DNA of 20,059 bases from Candidatus Omnitrophota bacterium (GTDB lineage Bacteria; Omnitrophota; Omnitrophia; Omnitrophales; JACQLI01). Below the pieces are notes generated by a model, which was not told where the DNA came from, made no database searches, and saw only the letters and a program-made list of their open reading frames with translations. Both the position numbers and the translations under genes were made by a program. This document shows positions 15,111 through 20,059 of this stretch, piece after piece (the stretch's first letter is position 1; each line of letters begins with the position of its first letter). Location: assembly GCA_016204125.1 (NCBI GenBank), contig JACQLI010000029.1, positions 1 through 20,059 of the forward strand, read 5' to 3'.

Positions 15111-15371
15111 ATGAAACAGATAGATAATCGACAAAAACAGGTGATCAAGTCGCGGGCCCAGAGAGCTCTCTTGGGCGGTAAAAATCCTCTCACCCCAAAA
15201 GGCCATGAAAAAGAGCGTCTTCCTGCGCCAGGGGAGAAACACACCGAAGAAGTGGCGAAAGAGCTTCACCCTGAAACTACCATTCATACCGGCCCCAAAA
15301 TCGGCAGAAACGATCCATGCCCCTGCGGTAGCGGCAAGAAATACAAGAAGTGCTGCTTGAATAAAAAGTAG
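15111..15371 (+). CDS. Small SEC-C zinc-binding motif protein
   Basis: An 86-residue basic protein with a C-terminal SEC-C motif: IGRNDPCPCGSGKKYKKCC (about 64-82). The Cys-Pro-Cys and Cys-Cys pairs bind one zinc ion, as at the SecA C-terminus, where the motif contacts SecB. In small stand-alone proteins its partner is usually unknown. The N-terminal two thirds are charged and probably disordered. The frame is open further upstream inside the previous gene, but ATG 15111 is the first start after that gene's stop; no good SD precedes it, so the start is uncertain. Confidence 0.75.
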   Translation: MKQIDNRQKQVIKSRAQRALLGGKNPLTPKGHEKERLPAPGEKHTEEVAKELHPETTIHTGPKIGRNDPCPCGSGKKYKKCCLNKK

Positions 15372-15398
15372 CCAATCATTAACAACAAGGAGGAGACG

Positions 15399-15764
15399 AT
15401 GATTATCTTGATCAAATTGGTTGGAATTGTCATCACGGTCTTTGGTCTTGCCATCTTTGCTTCGCCCGAGTTTAGCCAAAAGGTGTTCGACTTTTTTAAG
15501 GAGGGGAAACGGATCTATTATGCTGGCGTTGTCCGTGTCGCGGCCGGCGCTCTCATTCTTCTCTCCGCCTCACAAAGCGCTGTCCCGCTTGCGGCCATTG
15601 CCCTCGGGGTGATGTTTCTCGTCAGTGGTATTGTTGTGTTTGTTAGCGATCTCGAAAAAATGAAGGCCTTCATCTTGACCTACAGCCAGATGCCGAGCCT
15701 GGTCATCCGACTTTTCGGGCTCGTCGGAGCCTCCTTCGGCATTTTAATATTTTCTATCTTTTAA
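15399..15764 (+). CDS. Small four-helix integral membrane protein, unknown
   Basis: A 121-residue hydrophobic protein with about four membrane segments: IILIKLVGIVITVFGLAIF near the N-terminus, VVRVAAGALILLSAS around the first third, PLAAIALGVMFLVSGIVVFV in the middle, and IRLFGLVGASFGILIFSIF at the C-terminus. A short loop with EFSQKVFDFFKEGKR follows helix one. The spacing resembles small DUF2065-type inner-membrane proteins, but I cannot confirm the family. Start ATG 15399 is well supported by SD AAGGAGGAG beginning at 15387. No catalytic motif is visible. Confidence 0.8.
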   Translation: MIILIKLVGIVITVFGLAIFASPEFSQKVFDFFKEGKRIYYAGVVRVAAGALILLSASQSAVPLAAIALGVMFLVSGIVVFVSDLEKMKAFILTYSQMPSLVIRLFGLVGASFGILIFSIF

Positions 15765-15792
15765 CAAGCTGGGAGGCGGTATCATAGAGGGA

Positions 15793-16314
15793 ATGAGAAA
15801 GGACTGCATCCTCTTTTTTATTTTCATCGTATTTCCTTTGATCATAGGAGCAGATATGAAAGAGACATCGACCCTGATAGAGATTTATAATGTAAAGATG
15901 GGCAAGGTAGAGAAGGTTGACCGCGTAGTCAAGTCGGACAGCGAATGGAAAAAGATTCTGACGCCTGAACAGTTCCAGGTGACGCGCCAGAAAGGGACGG
16001 AGCGCCCTTTTAGCAAACAATGCGCAATTCCCCGATCGGGAAAAGGAGTTTACCAGTGCGTCGGCTGCGGCACTGATCTTTTTGCCTACGGAAAAAAATT
16101 CGAATCAGGAACTGGCTGGCCGAGTTTTTTTGATCCCGTTTCCCCGCTTAATGTTAAACTTGTGGAGGACGTGAGTCACGGAATGCATCGGACGGAAGTT
16201 TTGTGTGCCCGATGCAAAGCGCATTTGGGGCACGTGTTTGATGACGGCCCGCCGCCCACGGGGAAGCGCTATTGCATCAATACCGTCGCGTTAAAGTTGA
16301 GCGCTCAAGATTAA
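15793..16314 (+). CDS. msrB: Peptide methionine-R-sulfoxide reductase (MsrB), possibly exported
   Basis: MsrB reduces the R-epimer of methionine sulfoxide in proteins. In this 173-residue form the core runs from SEWKKILTPEQFQVTRQKGT. Zinc ligands are the pairs in YQCVGCG (C89, C92) and LCARC (C138, C141). FESGTGWPSF is the family signature. The catalytic Cys161 is in RYCINTVALKL. The first 20 residues (MRKDCILFFIFIVFPLIIGA) look like a signal peptide, suggesting envelope location. An internal ATG at 15856 has a better SD (AGGAG, five bases) and would give a 152-residue cytosolic form. Which Cys regenerates the enzyme is unclear; C77 is one candidate. Confidence 0.94.
   Translation: MRKDCILFFIFIVFPLIIGADMKETSTLIEIYNVKMGKVEKVDRVVKSDSEWKKILTPEQFQVTRQKGTERPFSKQCAIPRSGKGVYQCVGCGTDLFAYGKKFESGTGWPSFFDPVSPLNVKLVEDVSHGMHRTEVLCARCKAHLGHVFDDGPPPTGKRYCINTVALKLSAQD
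15846..15850 (+). promoter_or_regulatory. Internal SD for a possible second MsrB start
   Basis: AGGAG lies five bases before in-frame ATG 15856, just after the hydrophobic leader of MsrB. The upstream ATG 15793 has GAGGG only one base away, and GGGAGG (15772-15777) 15 bases away, both poorly spaced. The internal site may therefore produce leaderless-peptide cytosolic MsrB. Confidence 0.4.
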
Positions 16315-16338
16315 AGGATATGAAAAGAAGGTGATGTG

Positions 16339-16971
16339 ATGGGAATGAAAGACGCGATGGACATCAGGGCTGGGCATGTGCTTAAGATCGACGGAGCGGC
16401 CTGCAAAGTAATTTCTCATGAAATCAGAGGCACAGGAAAATTCGGCAAAACAATTCATTTGAGGCTTAAACGGCTCACAGACAGCCATCTTCTTGAAAAA
16501 AGTGTTAAAGCTGAAGAAAGAGTCGAGGATGTCGAGACCCGCCACGTTAAGCTTCAATATCTCTATCGAGACGGAGACAGGTTCATGTTTATGAATAATG
16601 AAACATACGAGGAAGTTGCCCTCCCTGCCCAGGCGATCGGAAAACAGGAAACCTTTTTAAAAGAGAATACAGAGGTCGACGCAATTTATAGCGGAGACAA
16701 GCCGATCACTCTTGAATTTCCAAAGACGGTAGAGCTTAGGGTCGTCCGCACAGCTCCAGGAGTCAAGGGCCAGGCGGATACCACTTATAAAGAGGCTGAG
16801 CTTGAAAACGGTCTCAAGATTCTGGTGCCACAGTTTATTAAAGAAGAGGAAGTTGTCCGTGTGAATACAGATGATTTGTCTTATATCGATCGGGTTACCG
16901 TAAAGAGCCTCAAGACAGGCGGCGAATTCAAGGAGAAGGAAAAGGAGAAGGAAAAAGGAAAAGAATCCTAA
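16339..16971 (+). CDS. efp: Elongation factor P paralogue with eIF5A-like loop
   Basis: An EF-P/eIF5A-superfamily protein of 210 residues, expected to act at the ribosome to relieve stalling. The N-terminal KOW-like domain begins MDIRAGHVLKIDGAACKV. The loop that carries the modified lysine reads RGTGKFGKTIHLRLKRL (30-46), placing K34 at the tip. Bacterial EF-P normally has KPGKGQAF; here the T-G-K-x-G pattern with a following His resembles eIF5A. The OB domains include FMNNETYEEVALP and the C-terminal PGVKGQADTTYKEAELENGL and DDLSYIDRV. A Lys/Glu tail (about 198-210) extends beyond the usual EF-P end. ATG 16339 has SD AGAAGG seven bases upstream. No epmA/epmB or deoxyhypusine synthase is nearby. 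Confidence 0.85.
   Translation: MGMKDAMDIRAGHVLKIDGAACKVISHEIRGTGKFGKTIHLRLKRLTDSHLLEKSVKAEERVEDVETRHVKLQYLYRDGDRFMFMNNETYEEVALPAQAIGKQETFLKENTEVDAIYSGDKPITLEFPKTVELRVVRTAPGVKGQADTTYKEAELENGLKILVPQFIKEEEVVRVNTDDLSYIDRVTVKSLKTGGEFKEKEKEKEKGKES
16930..16953 (+). repeat. Two perfect 12-base purine repeats in the EF-P tail
   Basis: AAGGAGAAGGAA occurs twice in tandem (16930-16941, 16942-16953) and continues imperfectly to about 16964. It encodes the KEKEKEKE part of the tail. The units are multiples of three, so slippage would change tail length without shifting frame. Confidence 0.8.
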
Positions 16972-16976
16972 TTGGC

Positions 16977-17354
16977 ATGGCTTCTATTGTCGAGCGACTC
17001 AAAAAATCAAAATTTAGGTCACAATTCCGTTTAGAGAAGGAAGATTATGTTTATATCGGTAAGACGGGACTGACCACAATCAAGACCCATGCCTATGATT
17101 TCATCAGGAGACGTCTCGCTCCGCGTGAACCAAGAAATGACGGCAAACAGACTCCCTACAAGGGTCATCCTATTTTCAAAGCCCAGCATGCCACGGCCAC
17201 CTGCTGTCGGGGTTGTCTCAGTAAATGGTACAAGATTGAAAAAAAGAGGGAACTAAAGGCCCAAGAAATTGATATGATAGTGAGCGTTATCATGAATTGG
17301 ATCGAAACCCATGAGCAAGTTCATAGAGGCACTTCAAACACTCGAAGAGATTAG
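16977..17354 (+). CDS. DUF4186 family protein
   Basis: A 125-residue soluble protein matching the pattern I know as DUF4186: SKFRSQF near the start, then HAYDFIRRRLAP, NDGKQTPYKGHP and the near-invariant QHATATCCRGCLSKW (about 70-84), ending in MNWIETH. The conserved Cys-Cys-x-x-Cys and His residues suggest metal or redox chemistry, but the biochemical role is not established. It starts five bases after the EF-P stop and overlaps the next gene by 44 bases, so the three are probably co-translated. Its SD is weak. The C-terminal 10 residues, in the overlap, look unconserved. Confidence 0.85.
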   Translation: MASIVERLKKSKFRSQFRLEKEDYVYIGKTGLTTIKTHAYDFIRRRLAPREPRNDGKQTPYKGHPIFKAQHATATCCRGCLSKWYKIEKKRELKAQEIDMIVSVIMNWIETHEQVHRGTSNTRRD

Positions 17355-17748
17355 GGAAAATAAAGAGCCGCAGGAAAAAGAGAAGCGGAAAGGCCCGAGG
17401 AATTACAAAATTCCCGTTTTAATTGGCGGACTTCTCTTCAGCATTGCAGGTGTCTATTATTCTCAAATCCTCACCGCTCCTCCCGTGTTCCATGGGCCAA
17501 AGAAGGCAGACTCTTTCTACACCATTCAGCTGGTGACTTATAAGAGCGAAGCGCCGGCCAAGCAAGAGGTAGCGAGATTGGCTGCGCATGGGTTGCAAGC
17601 CTTTGTTATACCAAGAGGAAAGTTTTTTGTTGTTTGCGCTGAGAAATTTCAAACAGAGGCAGAAGCACTTGAGAAACTTTCCCGTTTCGATCGTTCTTTC
17701 GGAGAAACGGTTTATGCAGACGCCTTTGTGCGATTCGTGGTTCAATAA
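17311..17748 (+). CDS. Single-pass membrane protein with SPOR-like domain
   Basis: A 145-residue protein in type II membrane topology: a charged cytoplasmic head (1-33), a helix at about 34-51 (IPVLIGGLLFSIAGVYYS), and an exported domain from 66 on. That domain has FYTIQLVTYKSEAPAKQEV, GLQAFVIPRGKFFVVC and an Ala/Glu-rich helix, the strand-helix-strand-strand pattern of SPOR domains, which bind denuded glycan at division sites. Similarity is moderate, so SPOR is probable rather than certain. ATG 17311 lies inside the DUF4186 gene (44-base overlap). A septal role would link it to the dcw genes, but that is inference. Confidence 0.75.
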   Translation: MSKFIEALQTLEEIRENKEPQEKEKRKGPRNYKIPVLIGGLLFSIAGVYYSQILTAPPVFHGPKKADSFYTIQLVTYKSEAPAKQEVARLAAHGLQAFVIPRGKFFVVCAEKFQTEAEALEKLSRFDRSFGETVYADAFVRFVVQ

Positions 17749-17760
17749 GGGGAAAATGTT

Positions 17761-18888
17761 ATGAAGAAAAAGTGGTCTTACCTTCTGATCATCATGTTAG
17801 GACTTTTGACGATTGCGGCAGGAAGTTCACGCCCGCCTTCAGGAGGAGGACAAGGTGCGGGTGGAGGGCAGGGTCAAGGACAAGACGCAGGAAATACAGG
17901 CGGTACAACTAGCGGGGGGGCGGGGAACCAGGGATCGGGGCCCGCCAATACAGGCGGCACTCCGAGCGCAGGCGGAACGGAAGGTGGAAGGCCAGGTGGA
18001 ATATGGGATTTCGTACCTCAGGGCGGCAGTTTAGAGCCGAAATCGGACGGTTCTTACGTTATTCGTGATAAAGATATGAATGTTGTCGGAACGATTCCTG
18101 CTGAAAGCGCAAAGGCGTACATCTTAGAAGGACAAGCTGGCTCAGGCGCCACTGCAGGTGGACCCAATCTCGCAGGGACGATTTGGGATCAAGTTCCTCC
18201 TGGTGGAACTTGGACGCCCATGGCTGATGGTTCTCAGGTTATTCGTGATAGAGACGGAAATATTGTCAAAACCATCCCACCTGGAGGCGAAGGGGCACCA
18301 TCTGACACAGGGACCCCTCCTACTCCGCCTCCCACGCCTCCTGCGGGTCCGCCACCACCTCCCGTTGTTACTCCGATGCAAGGGGGTGGAACAATGACAT
18401 CCACGCAAAATCCAGATGGAAGTTGGAGTCACACGTATCATCGAGAGGATCCTGATGGAACGACGGTTGATTTTGAAGTGAAGCCCGATAGTGATCTTTA
18501 TCCACACGACGATCCGCGCTTCTGGCCGCCTGGCGGTGGAGGAGGCCCTGGCGGTCGCGTAGTAACCCGTACACCAGGCGGAGGAACTATCACATCGACG
18601 CGAAATCCCGACGGTACTTGGACTCACCATTATCACCGCGAAGGTGACATGGGAGTTGTTGACTATGAATTAAAACCAGACGATGATCTCTATCCGGACG
18701 ACGATCCAAGATTCCAGAATCCAAACGCTCCTCCTGGGCCTGGTGCTACGAATTGGGGCGGAGACGTGGGGCCCGAAAGAGGGCCTGCGGGAGGAGGTCC
18801 GCTCGCTCGCGACGTCTCCTTCGCAGATGCAGGACGAGGTGGAGAAGAGAGGCACGAAGGACATCATCCCGAAGGATACGAATCTTAG
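17761..18888 (+). CDS. Secreted Gly/Pro-rich protein with two pairs of internal repeats
   Basis: I do not recognise this 375-residue protein. A signal peptide is clear (KKKWSYLLIIMLGLLTIAAG, residues 2-21). Next is a Gly/Gln-rich low-complexity stretch to residue 80. Repeat A occurs at 81-113 and 141-173, starting IWDxVPxGG and ending in RDxDxNxVxTIP, 21 of 33 residues identical. A proline-rich linker spans 184-206. Repeat B occurs at 208-254 and 273-318, with NPDGxWxHxYHRE, then KPDxDLYPxDDPRF. The tail is Gly- and charge-rich. The Asp-rich repeats could bind cations. It ends three bases before gcvT. The SD is a modest GGGG seven to ten bases upstream. Confidence 0.8.
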   Translation: MKKKWSYLLIIMLGLLTIAAGSSRPPSGGGQGAGGGQGQGQDAGNTGGTTSGGAGNQGSGPANTGGTPSAGGTEGGRPGGIWDFVPQGGSLEPKSDGSYVIRDKDMNVVGTIPAESAKAYILEGQAGSGATAGGPNLAGTIWDQVPPGGTWTPMADGSQVIRDRDGNIVKTIPPGGEGAPSDTGTPPTPPPTPPAGPPPPPVVTPMQGGGTMTSTQNPDGSWSHTYHREDPDGTTVDFEVKPDSDLYPHDDPRFWPPGGGGGPGGRVVTRTPGGGTITSTRNPDGTWTHHYHREGDMGVVDYELKPDDDLYPDDDPRFQNPNAPPGPGATNWGGDVGPERGPAGGGPLARDVSFADAGRGGEERHEGHHPEGYES

Positions 18889-18891
18889 TCG

Positions 18892-19998
18892 ATGACCGCA
18901 GTGCTCAAAAGGCTTCCTACCCATGATCTACATGTCAAGGCCAAGGCCCATTTAGGTGCTTTCGGTGAATGGGAAGTTCCTCTTTATGTCACTTCCATTC
19001 TTGACGAGCACGAAACCGTAAGAACCAAGGCAGGTCTTTTTGATATCTCCCACATGGGGGAATTCCTTCTTACGGGGCGACCCGCCAAGGCGTTTCTCGA
19101 TTTTCTTCTTCCCCGAAAAATGGAAAGGCTTCGAGATGGAAAGGCGCTTTATTCTCCGCTACCCAATGAACAAGGGGGAATCGTTGATGACCTGATCGTT
19201 TATCAACTCCATCCCGAGAAATTTCTCATCATTGTTAACGCAGCGAATATCGAAAAGGACTTTAACTGGATCCACCATTATCTTCCTACTGGGGTGGAGT
19301 TGGTTAATCTCAGTGATGAAAAATCGTTATTTGCCTTACAAGGTCCAAGAAGCCTGGAGATTGTCCAGTCACTTTTCCGTTGCGATTTTGGAGGAGTTGG
19401 ATATTATCATTTCCTCATTCTGAAGTCCGATTGGGGGGAAATCCTTCTCTCGCGCACAGGATATACAGGTGAGGACGGCTTTGAAATCATGGCCGATATG
19501 CGGGAGGCCCTTTCCCTTTGGCAGGCCTTAATGGAAACAGGGAACTCACGTGGTTTAAAGCCGATCGGTTTTGGAGCGCGCGATACGCTTCGTCTTGAAG
19601 CAGGAATGCTTCTCTACGGACAGGATATGGATGATTCCACCTCTCCTGTGGAAGCAGGTCTTGCCTGGGCGGTTGATTTCGATAAGAAAGGTTTTCTGGG
19701 GCACGAGAGGATCTTTCGCGAAAAAGTGAAAGGCCCGTCTCGGAAACTGGTTGGATTTGAAATGGTCGATCGGGGGGTTCCCCGCCACGGATTTCAGATA
19801 GAGAAGAACGGTCGAATTCTGGGACAGGTAACGAGCGGCAGTTTCGCCCCCACTCTTAAGAAAAACTTGGGCCTAGGTTACGTTCCTGTTGAGGAATCAA
19901 AAGTAGGAAGTGAGTTCGAGGTTATTGTTCGTGATCAGAAGTTAAAAGTCAAAGTCGTTTCATTACCCTTTTATACCCGACACGGCCACAAATTGTGA
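18892..19998 (+). CDS. gcvT: Aminomethyltransferase, glycine cleavage T protein (GcvT)
   Basis: GcvT releases ammonia from the aminomethyl group on lipoylated GcvH and passes the methylene to tetrahydrofolate. It has 368 residues, a usual length. Motifs: HLGAFGEWEVPLY near the N-terminus, FDISHMGEFLLTG, GGIVDDLIVYQL with the catalytic-region Asp, LFALQGPRS, LLSRTGYTGEDGFEI, GARDTLRLEAGMLLYGQDM and LGYVPVEES. The family's usual ending PFY-x-R is present as PFYTR, then HGHKL and stop; this final part lies inside the right copy of the 89-bp repeat. gcvH and gcvP are not in the window. ATG 18892 is three bases after the previous stop; the SD is poor. Confidence 0.95.
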   Translation: MTAVLKRLPTHDLHVKAKAHLGAFGEWEVPLYVTSILDEHETVRTKAGLFDISHMGEFLLTGRPAKAFLDFLLPRKMERLRDGKALYSPLPNEQGGIVDDLIVYQLHPEKFLIIVNAANIEKDFNWIHHYLPTGVELVNLSDEKSLFALQGPRSLEIVQSLFRCDFGGVGYYHFLILKSDWGEILLSRTGYTGEDGFEIMADMREALSLWQALMETGNSRGLKPIGFGARDTLRLEAGMLLYGQDMDDSTSPVEAGLAWAVDFDKKGFLGHERIFREKVKGPSRKLVGFEMVDRGVPRHGFQIEKNGRILGQVTSGSFAPTLKKNLGLGYVPVEESKVGSEFEVIVRDQKLKVKVVSLPFYTRHGHKL

Positions 19999-20059
19999 TT
20001 TCAATGCCGTGTCGAGTATTACTCCGCGATTCATAGTTTGTGACATCGCGGAGTATATA
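19971..20059 (-). repeat. 89-bp inverted repeat, right copy, overlapping the gcvT 3' end
   Basis: This is the exact reverse complement of 13268-13356, with no mismatch or gap. It contains the same two hairpins in reverse order. Its first 28 bases code for the end of gcvT, including the TGA at 19996-19998; the other 61 bases are downstream. The repeat reaches the final base of the window, so its outer boundary is unknown. Confidence 0.97.

Noticed and set aside
18142..18636. 164-residue antisense frame within the Gly/Pro-rich gene
   Set aside because: Arg/Ser-rich composition is what the complement of Gly/Pro/Asp codons gives; no start signal. The + strand frame has a signal peptide and protein-level repeats.
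13268..20059. A classical transposon with terminal inverted repeats
   Set aside because: No transposase, integrase or resolvase is encoded between the repeats, no target duplication can be judged, and most genes inside are housekeeping types. Kept only as an open possibility in the findings.

Overview
The window is from a diderm (Gram-negative type), peptidoglycan-making bacterium of moderate GC content. It is compact: almost every gene is on the + strand, with overlaps or gaps of a few bases. The order murF-mraY-murD-ftsW-murG-murC-murB-ddl-ftsQ-ftsA resembles the dcw (division and cell wall) cluster of alphaproteobacteria and of Bdellovibrio/deltaproteobacteria-like lineages. A deltaproteobacterial or Bdellovibrionota-like uncultured lineage is my best guess, but gene order alone cannot settle it.

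Region 1 (1-11297) is the dcw cluster. It starts with the last codons of a probable murE, followed by the Mur ligases MurF, MurD and MurC, the lipid I and lipid II enzymes MraY and MurG, the reductase MurB, D-Ala-D-Ala ligase, the SEDS glycosyltransferase FtsW, and the division proteins FtsQ and FtsA. Together they cover cytoplasmic precursor synthesis, lipid-linked intermediates and septal assembly. Translational coupling is dense (ATGA or TAATG junctions, nested starts). FtsA is odd: its SHS2 domain, adenosine motif and C-terminal membrane helix are recognisable, but its phosphate-binding loops are degraded. No ftsZ follows it.

Region 2 (11298-13508) holds a secreted SH3/NlpC-P60 (C40) wall peptidase and a small SRPBCC protein. 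A roughly 300-base gene-free stretch follows. It contains an 89-bp two-hairpin repeat and a leader whose last stem-loop (13475-13508) buries the Shine-Dalgarno of the next gene.

Region 3 (13509-20059) is a mixed run of genes: an apparently orphan beta-class DNA methyltransferase, a membrane-anchored protein of unknown function, a SEC-C zinc protein, a four-helix membrane protein, methionine sulfoxide reductase B, an EF-P paralogue whose modified-lysine loop looks like eIF5A, a DUF4186 protein, a SPOR-like protein, a secreted Gly/Pro-rich repeat protein, and gcvT.

The most unusual structure is that region 3 is bracketed by a perfect 89-bp inverted repeat: 13268-13356 matches the reverse complement of 19971-20059, 89 of 89 bases. 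The right copy encodes the last residues and stop codon of gcvT and runs to the last base of the window. It may be a dispersed hairpin repeat family, an inversion substrate, or an assembly breakpoint. The other leads are the methyltransferase SD hairpin, the pseudo-actin FtsA, the eIF5A-like EF-P loop, and a possible dual start giving exported and cytosolic MsrB.
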